Positions 51,839 through 60,821 are shown, counted from the first letter of the stretch. The stretch is DNA of 64,000 bases from Caldichromatium japonicum (GCF_011290485.1 NZ_CP048029.1:806001-870000), one strand, 5' to 3'. Notes: a model not told the origin generated them from the sequence alone. Numbers and translations: made by a program.

Positions 51839-53542
51839 GTGCTAAAGGTCGAATAGATCCAGAAGAACGCGGCCATCTCAGGCCTAGAGCCCGGGCAGGT
51901 GGTGCGCATCGTCACCACTGAGCCGGTCGATCCTGATGCGCTTACCGTTTACTACAAAATCGCCGACGGTGGTTTGCGCGAGCGGATGCTGTTTCGCACC
52001 GATGAGGCCAAGCTGTCGTTGGCCGAGTCTGGCCGCCCCTGGGCTTTCGATGCGCCCGGCGACGAGTTCAAGCTCGCCGCCGAGGCCTGCCGCATCAACC
52101 TGGCCTACCTGTTCGATCCGATGATGGCGGTGCACACCTCGAACGTGGAGCCGCTGCCACACCAGATCACCGCGGTCTACGAGTCCATGCTGCCGCGCCA
52201 GCCGTTGCGTTTCGTGCTGGCCGACGACCCCGGCGCCGGCAAGACCATCATGGCCGGTCTCTTCATCCGGGAGTTGCTGATGCGCGCCGATGCCAGGCGC
52301 GTGCTCATCGTCGCCCCAGGCAGCCTGGTGGAACAATGGCAGGACGAAATGTTCGAGAAGTTCGGCTTGTCGTTCTCGCTGTTTTCGCGCGAGCAGGTCG
52401 AGCAGTCTAAGAGCGGCAACCCCTTCGACGACCACGACTTGCTGGTTGCCTGCGTCGATCAACTGGCCCGCGCGGAAGACCTCCAGGAGAAGTTACGCCT
52501 GTCGCGCTGGGACCTGGTGGTCGTGGACGAAGCGCACAAGCTCTCGGCCAGCTACTTCGGCAACAAGGTCAACAAAACCAAGCGCTTCCAGCTTGGCGAG
52601 CTGCTGGGCTCGATTACGCGGCACTTCCTGTTGATGACGGCCACGCCGCACAACGGGAAGGAAGAAGACTTCCAGCTGTTCATGTCGCTGCTGGATGCCG
52701 ACCGCTTCTACGGAAAGTTTCGCGACGGCGCGCACAAGGTGGACGTGTCCGACCTCATGCACCGCATGGTCAAGGAGGAATTGCTCAAGTTCGACGGTAC
52801 CCCGCTGTTCCCCGAGCGTCGGGCCTACACCGTCAACTACAAGCTCTCCGACCCGAAGGCTGCGCTCTATCAGGCGGTCACCGAGTACGTCAAGGAGCAA
52901 TTCAACAAGGCCGATCAACTTGCCGACAACGCCCGCAAGGGGAACGTCGGCTTTGCGCTGGCCAGCCTTCAGCGCCGCTTGGCTTCCAGCCCCGAGGCCA
53001 TCTACCAGTCGCTCAAACGGCATCGCAACAAGCTCAAGCGCCGCGTCGAGGAGGAGAAGCTGCGACAGCGCGGCCAGTCACTGGCGGAGACGCTGAACGG
53101 CAACAACGGCCTGCCCGACGATGTGTGGGAAGCTGCCGACGCCCTGTCGCCCGCTGTCGCCCGAAGACTACGAGAACTTCGAGGAAGCCGTCGTTGACCA
53201 GGCCACGGCGGCCCAGACCATTCAGGAGCTAGAAGCCGAGATCTTCATCCTCGAAGCCTTGGAGGAACAGGCCCGCCAGGTGGTGCATTCCGGGCAGGAT
53301 CGCAAGTGGGACGAGCTCTCCCGCCTGCTGCAGGACACGCCCGAGATGCACGATGCGGCGGGTCAGCAGCGCAAGCTGATCCTCTTCACCGAGCACCGCG
53401 ACACGCTCAACTACCTGGCTACCAAGATTCGCGGCCTGCTCGGCCAGCCCGACGCCGTGGTGGTGATCCACGGCGGCATCAAGCGCGAAGAGCGCCGCAA
53501 GGTGCAGGAGCTATTCCGCAACGACCGTTCCGTCAGACTTAC
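51839..53542 (+). pseudogene. SNF2-type helicase, three-way broken and truncated
   Basis: The ATPase domain is clear: Walker A as [39 protein letters not shown], Walker B DEAH in [15 protein letters not shown], and [15 protein letters not shown]. The C-terminal helicase domain begins with [20 protein letters not shown] and [20 protein letters not shown]. The gene has a TAG at codon 6 from the GTG at 51839, a frameshift at about 53150 (tandem duplication), and is cut off by IS607 near 53540. The part after FRNDRS (the final helicase motifs) is absent. A frame starting at 51899 is open to the frameshift. A defence or modification role is inferred from the linked methyltransferase. Confidence 0.85.
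53144..53163. repeat. 10-bp tandem duplication causing a frameshift
   Basis: CTGTCGCCCG is present twice in direct tandem. Removing one copy restores the helicase frame, giving [15 protein letters not shown]. It lies in the helicase pseudogene. Confidence 0.85.
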
Positions 53543-53546
53543 TTAA

Positions 53547-54679
53547 TCATGCGCAAACATGATTAAAGCTGACTTCCTGCTTCATTGAGGCGGTTTCACG
53601 CACCAAGCACAAGCTTGGTGCGCCAGAGCCTTCCTTTCCACAGGCTGACACGGTGGAACTCACCGCCATGTTCTTCAAGTTGATCGCTGCATTGATGTCG
53701 CGGTCGTGATGCGTGCCGCAGGCCGGACACGTCCACTCGCGTACAGAAAGCGGCAGCGCATCCAGCACATGACTGCACGCTAAGCACGTTTTACTGGACG
53801 GCAACCAGCGGTCCGCCACGACTACCACGCCGTCTCGCATCGCCGCCTTGTACTGCAGTTGCCGGCGAAACTCAAAGAAACCCATGTCGGCAATGGAGCG
53901 GGCTAGATGCCGGTTCTTTGCCATGCCACGCACATTCAAATCCTCGATGGCGATTGTGTGAAACCGCCGTGTGAGACCGGACGTGAGCTTATGCAGGGCA
54001 TCGCGCCGGATGTTGGCGATGCGTGCGTGCAGCCGCGCCAGCTTGGTTTTCGCTTTGGCGCGGTTGCGCGATCCTTTGCGCTTACGTGAGAGGCTGCGCG
54101 AGAGCCGCTGCACTCTGGATAGCAACGCCTTGTGCGGCTTGGGGCCTGCAACCTTTTCTCCCGTTGAGAGCGTGGCCAGCGCCGACACACCTAAGTCCAC
54201 TCCCGCCACGCCTTGGTTTTCGGCTTGCGGCAGATGCAGACTAGGCGGAATATCAACGGTGATGCTGACAAACCAGCGGTCAGCCACACGGGAGACAGTA
54301 GTTGACATGATCTTACCAGCAAAGCGCAACGGCTCACGCATGCGCACCCAGCCTAGGCAGGGGATGCGAATGCGGCAGCCGTCGATGCTGAACTGCTCGT
54401 TGGTGAGGGTGAATCGGTCGTGCACGCCTTTCTTGCGGAACTGCGGATAGCAAGCACGACCCTCAAAGAAATTCTGGAACGCCCTTCCCAACTGGATGAT
54501 CGCCATCTGTGGCGCGCATTTGGTGACTTCCAGCATCCACGGAAATTGCTCGCGCTGTACTGCCGCTTCCACTCAGCCAGCGCCCAGTTGTAGGAAAAAC
54601 GCGCAACGCCTGCAGCCTTGGCAAAGTAAGTAGCCTGTTTGTTGTTCGGGTTAAGCGCGATTTTGTGGGCGGTAATCAT
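53547..54679 (-). pseudogene. tnpB: TnpB of IS607 type, frameshifted near its N-terminus
   Basis: The N-terminus (MITAHKIALNPNNKQATYFA, then FSYNWALAEWKRQY) is in one frame. The rest begins at REQFPWMLEVTKCAPQMAII in another frame. About 25 residues that normally lie between are missing, so a deletion near 54575 changed the frame. The RuvC residues are otherwise intact (GVDLGVSALATL, IAIEDLNVRGM and DRDINAAINL), as is the zinc ribbon (CLACSH, CPACGTHH). A frame from 54572 could make a shortened protein. It partly overlaps the recombinase gene. Confidence 0.85.
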
Positions 54680-55308
54680 GCCTGCGCTTCCTCTGCTGCG
54701 CGTTTTACGCTATCGAGCAGTTTCTGGTTCTTGCGTGATCGCGAGCCATACAGCCGGGCACTGAATACGGTAATGATTTCGAGCACGTCCTTTGCTAAGT
54801 CTTCCTCGAAGGTCGTGTCCTCGCCTTGGTTGAGGATGACCACTTCGACCTGTTTCGCCTCGCAGATCGCAAACACCAGCTCAGCGCCGAAGCGCAGCAG
54901 CCGGTCTTTGTGCGTGATGACCAAGCGTCCGGCGCGCCCGTCGATGATCTCATTGAGCAAGCGCTTGAGACCATTCTTGTGGTAGTTCATGCCAGAGCCT
55001 ACGTCAGCAATGACCTCGAACGTCCAGCCCTGGCAGGCGCAATACAGTTCCAACACCTGTTTTTGCCGCTCCAAGCTGTCCTTCTGATCGCAACTTGCGA
55101 CCCGGGCATAGGCAATTGTCTTGCGTGCGGTTTCAGCCTGTGACCGATACATCTCTGGCTTGAGCCGAGCAAGGTCGTAGCGCCTGCGGCCGCCTGCCGT
55201 TCGCTCGTCTGGCACAAGACGCCCTTCGCGCTCCCATCGACGCAGGGTTTGCGGCGAGACACCAAGCGCTTTAGCAGCTTCGCGGATCGGTACGAGCTTG
55301 CGAGACAT
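54676..55308 (-). CDS. tnpA: IS607 serine recombinase TnpA, nucleophile apparently altered
   Basis: This 210-residue protein has a MerR-like HTH (REAAKALGVSPQTLRRWERE) followed by a serine-recombinase domain (LVITHKDRLLRFGAELVFAI, GEDTTFEEDLAKDVLEIITV). Family members read YARVSS at the catalytic serine; here the text is AYARVASCDQK, so the first serine is alanine and the next residue is serine. If the alignment is right, the enzyme lacks its nucleophile. The ATG at 55308 gives MSRKLVPIREAA; a frame is open a few codons upstream. Confidence 0.85.
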   Translation of the reverse strand: MSRKLVPIREAAKALGVSPQTLRRWEREGRLVPDERTAGGRRRYDLARLKPEMYRSQAETARKTIAYARVASCDQKDSLERQKQVLELYCACQGWTFEVIADVGSGMNYHKNGLKRLLNEIIDGRAGRLVITHKDRLLRFGAELVFAICEAKQVEVVILNQGEDTTFEEDLAKDVLEIITVFSARLYGSRSRKNQKLLDSVKRAAEEAQA

Positions 55309-55349
55309 GCCTATATTGTGTATCAATGAGCAACTATGCGCAATTTGTT

Positions 55350-55663
55350 AACAAACAGTTAGAGCCCGGGAGCAGGAAGCCCGGTCGACCGCACAGGACA
55401 CCGCGTTGATGCGGGCGCTCGGACTGGCGCACCACTGGCAACGCCTTCTGGATGAGCAGTGGGCGGCATCAGTAGCCGAGATCGCCGAGGCCGAAGGCAT
55501 GGACGTGACACAGGTGCGCCGGGTCATGCAGCTGACGCTCCTGGCCCCGGAGGTCGTGGAACGGCTGGTTGGCTCGCCCGATGCTGTGCTGGAGAAGGTG
55601 ATGCGCCGCTCCTGCCCCAACGCCTGGAGCGACAAGATGCGCGTGCTCGCGCCACCCGGGTGA
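55350..55663 (+). pseudogene. HTH-type protein fragment next to IS607
   Basis: The frame contains AREQEARSTAQDT, then ALGLAHHWQRLLDEQWAASV and AEAEGMDVTQVRRVMQLTLL. This is the HTH tail common in phage or integrative-element proteins near recombinases. Its beginning is missing at the IS607 junction, and ATG 55406 is only the first Met. A palindromic terminator follows. I cannot name the family with confidence. Confidence 0.55.
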
Positions 55664-55686
55664 GCGCGTCGCACCCAGCGCCAGCA

Positions 55687-55708
55687 ACCGCCTGCAGGCG
55701 GTTTTTTA
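55687..55708 (+). terminator. Terminator after the HTH fragment
   Basis: The palindrome CCGCCTGCAGGCGG is followed by a run of six T at 55702-55707. It lies about 25 bases after the stop. Confidence 0.75.
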
Positions 55709-56069
55709 TGGCCGCTTGGCACTCGGTCGCCACCGCTACAGGAGTTGCCAACCACAACCGACAGCCTCTAAACCCGCGCCAGCAAAGGAAATGGCCTCGA
55801 GAACGCTCGCGTGGCCACCAGAGAAAACGGAGAACAGAGAGGCGTCGGCGGGGCCGAAAGCGCCTACTTCGCAGGGGTGGCGCTCGCGAGGCCAGGCCCG
55901 AAAGCCGCGCCAACACTGGGGGAACGGGCAAAAAATCCCAACCGATGAGGGTTGGGATTTTGGGTAGGGCGGCGTCAACTACACTGAAGTCGCAACCGCT
56001 TGAGTCCATTGGAATGGGCTTGATCTTGTTGGAGTTGTTGCACCCAATGTTGCCCCCGCGTCCTTCTGC
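55709..56069. other. Gap with an imperfect inverted repeat and a minus-strand terminator
   Basis: No convincing gene is seen. A segment with GGCCTCG near 55790 and a complementary GCGAGGCC near 55888 forms a long imperfect inverted repeat. At 55932-55961 a 12-bp perfect stem (AAAATCCCAACC with GGTTGGGATTTT, loop GATGAG) is followed on the minus strand by six T, so it likely ends the minus-strand unit starting at 56706. Short open frames here have no family-like sequence. Confidence 0.55.
55930..55961 (-). terminator. Terminator of the minus-strand phage-remnant unit
   Basis: A perfect 12-bp stem with a six-base loop is followed by six U in the minus-strand transcript. It could work more weakly in the other direction, because the plus side has only four T. 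Confidence 0.7.
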
Positions 56070-56706
56070 TCACTCCGATAGTACACGATCGAGAAAACCG
56101 AACTTCAGTGCGACGGCATACATGGAGCGGTTCACCAGCCGGTCGTGCTCCTCGATCAGGCGATAGAACGTCCGCCAGCGCATCCATTTCGGCTTGTCGC
56201 CGTGGCCGTTGAGGATGCCCGGCTCCCATCCCAGGCGCGCCCGGATGCGGTCTGCGCGTCGCGTAGCGCGGTCGCCGGCGTTCTCGCGCGCGCTGGCGTA
56301 GGCGAGCTGATAGCAATGCCGGCAGGCGAAGATGCCGCCGCCATAGAGGATCGCCATGCGCCGGCCGCAGCCGAGCGCGGGGCAGATGAACCAGGGTCTC
56401 GTGCCGCCGAGATTGCACGGTGTTCGCACGATGCGCACCGGATACTCCTCGTCCTTCCAGTCCTCCCCGCCGCTGCGATGCCGGTACATGAGGATCACGC
56501 GGTCCGCTTCGGCGCGCATGCGGATCGAGGCGACCACCTCGTCGTCGCGCGTCCATTGCCAGCCGCCCCAATAGCCGGGCCTCAGCATTCCCTCGCGCGC
56601 CCAGCGCCGCACGTCGCGGGTGCGGTAGTCGTCCGTGCAGGACTTGGCGCCGTAGCGCCGACTTGGCGCCGTAGCGCCAGCGGTTTCCGCTACCCGGTCC
56701 GCCCAT
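56070..56706 (-). pseudogene. Phage/ICE-type hypothetical zinc-ribbon protein, frameshifted
   Basis: The original start is MGGPGSGNRWRYGAKS at 56706. A 19-bp tandem duplication then shifts the frame; the rest (CTDDYRTRDVRRWAREGMLR, GYWGGWQWTRDDEVVASI, YRHRSGGEDWKDEEYPVRIV) is in the other frame and ends at 56070. A zinc-ribbon-like CPALGCGRR ... CRHCYQLAYASA follows. The family is common in prophages and integrative elements, and its role is unknown. Confidence 0.75.
56641..56678. repeat. 19-bp tandem duplication causing a frameshift
   Basis: Two identical 19-base copies (GACTTGGCGCCGTAGCGCC) lie side by side. Removing one copy restores a single open frame from 56706 to 56070. Confidence 0.9.
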
Positions 56707-56742
56707 TCGATTTTCCCGTAATCATTTGGCGAATTGACACGC

Positions 56743-57195
56743 TCACGAGGGCGTCGAATCAACCGATTGCGTTGATTTATCGGCGTATTCATTCGTCTCC
56801 GGCGCTGTAGATTTCTGCGCTTCCAGCGCCTGCAATTCCGCCGCTACCTGGGCCTTCAGTGCGTCCTTGATGTCGTCATCGGCATGCAGCAAGGGATACT
56901 CCACACGGTCGATATGCGGCTGCGCCAGCTTCTCCGCGAGCGGGTCGCGCCCCGACAACTGCTGCACCACCACGGTGAGCGGGGTCGGCGCAGTCGTTCC
57001 CGGCTTTCCAACCAGATACTGTGCGAGCCACGCACGCGCTCCAGCGTCGCCGGCTTTCGCCGCTGCCACGGTTGCCGTTATCACGGCGCGCCAGTCCTCC
57101 AGCGGTACGGCATCGAGTAGCGCGGCCATGTAGTCGGCCTCTGTGCGCCGGTGCGTGAAGGTGCCCTTGATGTAGTTCTGCTTGTTGCGTGCCAT
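56743..57195 (-). CDS. Phage-remnant hypothetical protein
   Basis: This 150-residue protein has no motif I can name. The first half reads NKQNYIKGTFTHRRTEADYM and WRAVITATVAAAKAGDAGAR, and the end is Ser/Thr/Glu-rich. It lies in the minus-strand unit 28 bases downstream of the 94-residue gene. There is no signal peptide or membrane segment. DNA-packaging or regulatory roles are possible but unsupported. Confidence 0.5.
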   Translation of the reverse strand: MARNKQNYIKGTFTHRRTEADYMAALLDAVPLEDWRAVITATVAAAKAGDAGARAWLAQYLVGKPGTTAPTPLTVVVQQLSGRDPLAEKLAQPHIDRVEYPLLHADDDIKDALKAQVAAELQALEAQKSTAPETNEYADKSTQSVDSTPS

Positions 57196-57223
57196 ACCGT
57201 GATCCTCAATGCAGCCTTCGCGC

Positions 57224-57508
57224 CTACAGGACGAGCGCCCACGCGGCGCGCTCGGCGTCCTCGCGGCTCATGCCGCCGTCGAACTCCATGATTGCGGCGC
57301 GCTCCTCGAAGGCTTCGCGCAGGGCTTCGGAATCGAGCCATTGCCAGGGCGGGGCACTGCCGTTACTGCCGTTGGAAGCGTCGTGTTTGGCCGGGGCGGC
57401 GTCATACAACACCGCCATTACTGCTATTGGATTTCCATCGGCACTATTGGCAGTAGTGCCGGGGGACGTTCCGCCGATTTCGCGGCGCGCGCGTTCCAGC
57501 CAGTTCAT
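57224..57508 (-). CDS. Small hypothetical protein after the DUF3987 gene
   Basis: This 94-residue protein starts MNWLERARREIGG and ends REAFEERAAIMEFDGGMSRE then DAERAAWALVL. Its ATG overlaps the DUF3987 stop as ATGA. Similar small proteins follow DUF3987 primase genes in integrative elements. The acidic C-terminal helix is the only notable feature. Function unknown. Confidence 0.55.
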   Translation of the reverse strand: MNWLERARREIGGTSPGTTANSADGNPIAVMAVLYDAAPAKHDASNGSNGSAPPWQWLDSEALREAFEERAAIMEFDGGMSREDAERAAWALVL

Positions 57509-58690
57509 GCGCCGACCTCCTTGCGCCTGGCTTTCACGGCGGGGTTGATCCGGTAGCGCACGGTGCGCCTGCCGCTTCCCGGCCCGGTGCCGCCGCTCGC
57601 TTCGCCCCGCAGCCAGTCCTCGTCCTCCAGCCAGTCGAGCGCGGCCTGGATCGCCTCGTCGGCGGTCAGGTTGCGCCATTGATTGCGGCGCACGTCGCGC
57701 AGCGTGAAGCCGTCTTCCAGCGCGCCGCGCTCCAGCGTCGAACACGACCTTCGCGGTTTCGTAGTCGGCGAGCGCGGCGCGGTGCTCCTCCAGCGCCTTG
57801 GCGATCAGCCTGTCGAGCGGCTTCAGCGCGGCCCCCCAGGCCGGCGATTTCTTCGCCGACGGATCGCCCACGATGCCGCCCCACAGGTTGGGCACGATCA
57901 GCCACGAATCGCGCGCCTTCGGTTTGATGGCGCAGCGTGCGCCGATGATCGAGCCGAGCGCGACCAGGGCCGCGGCCGCGATGAACTCGGGCGGGCAGGG
58001 CATGCGTTCGGCCTCGTCCATCACCCACCGTCGCAGCGCCGCCGGCAGAAGTGTTCCGGCGTCGAACGCGGGCACGGGCTTCAGTTCCGCGATGATGGGC
58101 TTCGGTTGCGGCCAGCCATCGGGGCTCGCGCTCGATCGGTGCGCGCCACCGCCGCAGGGCCGGCGTGCCGGTGAAGGTCGTTGAAGTCGGTCGCGCCTCC
58201 GGGCCGCTGCGCGCCGAAGTCCGGCACGGCGAGCAGCCCGCCCACTGCCTGCGACGCTTCATGCGCCTTGGTCAGCCCCGGATTGCCGTCCGTCATGGCG
58301 TCGTCGTCGGCGCAGACGATCAGGTACAGACCGGGAAACTTCGCCCGCAGCGCCCGTGCTACCGGCAGCAGGTTGCCGGCATTGAAGGCCACGGCGACGG
58401 CGAGTCCGGTCGCCTCGTGAATGCTCGCGCCGGTAGCCTAGCCCTCTGCAATGCACAGCGTGCCGTCCGGCTGGCCGATGGAAAAGTAGCAACCGCTCAC
58501 GCGCCCGCCGGAGAGGAATCTCTTCTCGCCTTTGGCGTCGATGAACTGAAGGCTGTGCAGTTCCGCGCCGTCGCGCATCGGCACAACGAGTGCCCCTTCG
58601 TGCAGCCGAAGACCATGCGCCTTGACCCGTTTGCTGACCAGATACGGATGGTCATTCGCCGCCGGCGGAGCCGATTGCCAGCTCGATGCG
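57505..58690 (-). pseudogene. Toprim / DUF3987 primase-helicase remnant
   Basis: Segments of one large replication protein are scattered over three frames. A Toprim-type region (HPYLVSKRVKAHG, FIDAKGEKRFLSGGRVSGCY) is cut by a TAG at 58438-58440. It continues with ASIHEATGLAVAVAFNAGNL, LYLIVCADDDAMTDGNPG and DFNDLHRHAG, then a frameshift. The DUF3987 start (FDAGTLLPAALRRWVMDEAE, NLWGGIVGDPSAKKSPAW) breaks off near 57735. The C-terminal tail (LRDVRRNQWRNLTADEAIQA) follows in another frame, with the ATPase core deleted. Its own N-terminus is also gone, fused near alpA. Confidence 0.75.
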
Positions 58691-58855
58691 CCGCTCCAGC
58701 CAGTGCTGGATTTCTTCCTCGATCCAGCCAACAGCGCGCCCGCCCAGGCTCACCGGCTTGGGGAACGTGCCTTCGGAGACGCGCAGGTAGATCGTGCTAC
58801 GGGAAAGGCCCGTGCTGGCCTTGACGGTGGGAAGTCTGAGAATCGCGGTAGCCAT
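58652..58855 (-). CDS. AlpA-family regulator / excisionase-like
   Basis: This 67-residue protein starts ILRLPTVKASTGLSRSTIYL and continues GTFPKPVSLGGRAVGWIEEE, the AlpA/phage-CP4-57 winged-HTH signature. Such proteins control excision of P4-like satellites. The ATG at 58855 has AGGAGG seven bases upstream. The end (HWLERRIELAIGSAGGE) may be altered, because the primase remnant begins within the same stretch in another frame. No integrase is visible in the window. Confidence 0.8.
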   Translation of the reverse strand: MATAILRLPTVKASTGLSRSTIYLRVSEGTFPKPVSLGGRAVGWIEEEIQHWLERRIELAIGSAGGE

Positions 58856-58928
58856 GCTTGCGCCTCCTGGGGCGACGTTGAACATGGCTACGAATTGTTA
58901 TGACGCGAAACCGGTTTGGCAGCTATCG

Positions 58929-58960
58929 GTATGCGGAAACTTCCGGATTCTTCCGCATAC
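58929..58960. repeat. 10-bp inverted repeat upstream of alpA
   Basis: GTATGCGGAA and TTCCGCATAC form a perfect inverted repeat with a 12-base loop. It lies between alpA and the convergent-side end of the two-gene unit. It has no T-run on either strand, so it may be a protein-binding or recombination site, not a terminator. Confidence 0.5.
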
Positions 58961-58980
58961 GGCGGTCCGAACCGGGCCTG

Positions 58981-59526
58981 TCAGCGGCCTTTCACGATGT
59001 CCCGAATCCTCCTGTCGGAGAGCGAGTTCGCGCCGGGGACCGTTCGCTGAATCTCTTTCACGAAGTTTCGCCGGCCAAGCCGCCTGAGTTCAGCGTATTT
59101 CGCCTTGATCGCTGCGTTCCGATCAGATTGCCGTGGCAGGCGCTCGGCCAGCTCGGGCGGGATCGGGCACCCCAGCGCCTGCGCCATGGACGCGGGCGAC
59201 GCATCGCGGTTCACCTTCCATTGCTCTAGGTGGGCGATGGGTACGTTCACGCGGTTGATGTCGTCTCGTTTGTCGCAGACCACGAACGCGCGTGCTGCGC
59301 TGGCTTGCGCGGGGATCACTTGCACCGGCATCACGCATTGCCGCTCGCAGCCCGGACACACCACGCTGGCGGCCGGCCGCGCCGGTACGAGCAGCTTCTG
59401 CTTTTTCAGCGCCGCGACCGCCGCGGCGGGCCATTCGCTCAGTTCCTGCGCGCCGATGAACACGGCTTGCCCCTTGCTCGCGTCCACTCGCGCGAGCAGC
59501 TCGGCGAGCACGTCCGCAGGCGTCAT
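58981..59526 (-). CDS. Unknown protein with cysteine pairs, second gene of a conserved-looking pair
   Basis: This 181-residue protein has VLAELLARVDASKGQAVFIG at the start, a zinc-ribbon-like VVCPGCERQCVMPV, and a helical basic C-terminus (KYAELRRLGRRNFVKEIQRT). FVVCDKRDDINRVNVPIAHL lies between them. I cannot name it. It overlaps the upstream gene by four bases (ATGA), so they are translated together. It may be a DNA-binding partner. Confidence 0.6.
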   Translation of the reverse strand: MTPADVLAELLARVDASKGQAVFIGAQELSEWPAAAVAALKKQKLLVPARPAASVVCPGCERQCVMPVQVIPAQASAARAFVVCDKRDDINRVNVPIAHLEQWKVNRDASPASMAQALGCPIPPELAERLPRQSDRNAAIKAKYAELRRLGRRNFVKEIQRTVPGANSLSDRRIRDIVKGR

Positions 59527-60758
59527 GCCTGGGCAGGCTCCGCTGCTTCGTTTGCGGGTTCGGCCGCATCGGCCGGCGCCTTGGGCTCGATGCCGGAGGC
59601 ATGCAGCATGTCGCGGAGCTTGAGGTCCATCTCGTCGTACTTGAGCGAGCAGGAATTGGGATGCGTGATGCGTGATGCGGATCGTCACCGCCTTGGGCGG
59701 CTTGCCGGCGTCGATTCCGACCGTCGCCGCCAGTGCCACCTGCGTGACGTTGTAGAGGGCGAGCGGCAGCGACTTGCCGACCTGCGCGAGCAGCTCGTAC
59801 ACCGCATCGGGGTTGTGCGTCGCATCCGCTTCCAGCGTGATGCGGTCGCCCTTCTTCACCTTCGACGACAGGCGCAGCTTCTTCACCACGCCGCCCTGAA
59901 TGCCGCTGCCCGCATCGAACACGAAGCCGAAGTCTTTCTGACGCAGCGGATTGAGGTCGTACACGCGCCCGTCCTTCGGATCGGGCGGCAGCTCGGGCAG
60001 CTTCAGGATGGCCTGCGCGAACATCTCTTGCGGCGGCTCGATGGCCTTGTGCGCGCCGCGGAAGTTGAGGTCGAGCGTGCCTTCCTTCTGCGAATAGACG
60101 TAGATCACCTCGAAGGCCGGGTTGTGCGGGCGGCGGCCGAATTGATCGTCCACCCATTCGATGGCCTGCTGCGAATAGTCCTCGGGGTAGGCGAAGAAGT
60201 AATCCAGCTCGCTGGCCGGAACGGCTCCACCACGCAGTTTTTGCCCCGGCCCTCGGTGTGGTGGAAGTAATTGCGGATGAGGCCGGCCAGCTCGCGCAGG
60301 CTAGAGTCATCCAGCGCCGCCGGGACGTGCGGGAGGTTCTTGCGCTTGCGCCAGTAGGGCAGGGAATCGGCGTGATAGAACAGGCTCGCGCCCTTCCAGT
60401 ACGGCTTGTGGTCGAGGAAGGTGAGCATCGCCCGCTCGTAGTAGTTCGAGAGCACCGCGAGCTTTTCGACGAAGGCCGTGCGCGCCGCCGGGTCGTGCAG
60501 GCGCCATTCCGCCTCGTCGAGGATCGCGCGGAAGCCCTTCTCGCAGGCGAGATCGAAAATCTCGCGGAACTCCGCGTCCATCTCGTTGCGCTGCGCATCG
60601 GGCAGGGCGAGCCACGCATTGAACAACTCGTCCGGCTGCGTTTCCTTCATCGCGGCGAAATCCAGGTCGCCGAACAGCCCCTGCGCCTGAAAGTAGCGCG
60701 CGAGCAGCGCATTCGGCATCTGCCGGAAGAAGTCCCGCGTCGAGTAGTACCGGGCCAT
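59523..60758 (-). pseudogene. Unknown large protein, first gene of the pair, twice frameshifted
   Basis: A strong Shine-Dalgarno (AAGGAGGGACAGC) precedes MARYYSTRDFFRQMPNALLA. The first frame covers about 180 residues (for example TQPDELFNAWLALPDAQRNE, LRELAGLIRNYFHHTEGRGK). A one-base loss near 60220 moves to the next frame (ELDYFFAYPEDYSQQAIEWV, VIYVYSQKEGTLDLNFRGAH). A 7-bp duplication near 59668 then shifts to NSCSLKYDEMDLKLRDML. Without these lesions it would be about 410 residues. I do not recognise a catalytic motif. It is divergent from the RHH regulator and methyltransferase. Confidence 0.65.
59661..59674. repeat. 7-bp tandem duplication causing a frameshift
   Basis: ATGCGTG is present twice in tandem. 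Removing one copy gives a continuous frame through RITHPNSCSLKYDE in the unknown gene. Confidence 0.85.
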
Positions 60759-60792
60759 GCTGTCCCTCCTTGCCGAAAAGGGGGCCGCGCTA

Positions 60793-60821
60793 TTGGTCGT
60801 TGTAGGATGATACTGTATATT
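60793..60821 (+). promoter_or_regulatory. Promoter of the RHH-methyltransferase unit
   Basis: TTGGTC and TATATT are separated by 17 bases. The -10 element lies in the spacer and arm region of the palindrome at 60809-60829, so the bound regulator could shut the promoter. Confidence 0.55.

Larger units (their letters stand above)
53537..55350. mobile_element. IS607-family element (serine recombinase + TnpB)
   Basis: The minus strand carries tnpA (serine recombinase) then tnpB. The left end has a perfect 9-bp hairpin TTAATCATG...CATGATTAA at 53543-53566. The right end has ATGCGCAA and a TTTGTTAACAAA palindrome near 55335-55349. The motif ATGCGCAA is shared by both ends. The left flank is the helicase gene and the right flank is an unrelated HTH-like gene, so the insertion sits at a deletion or rearrangement junction. 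Exact ends are inferred. Confidence 0.75.

Noticed and set aside
55716-55967. 83-codon plus-strand frame
   Set aside because: It has low-complexity basic composition, overlaps the hairpin and lacks a ribosome-binding site; it is not supported as a gene.
56641-56678. Possible IS target-site duplication or attachment site
   Set aside because: The two 19-bp copies touch each other with nothing between, so a tandem duplication explains them.
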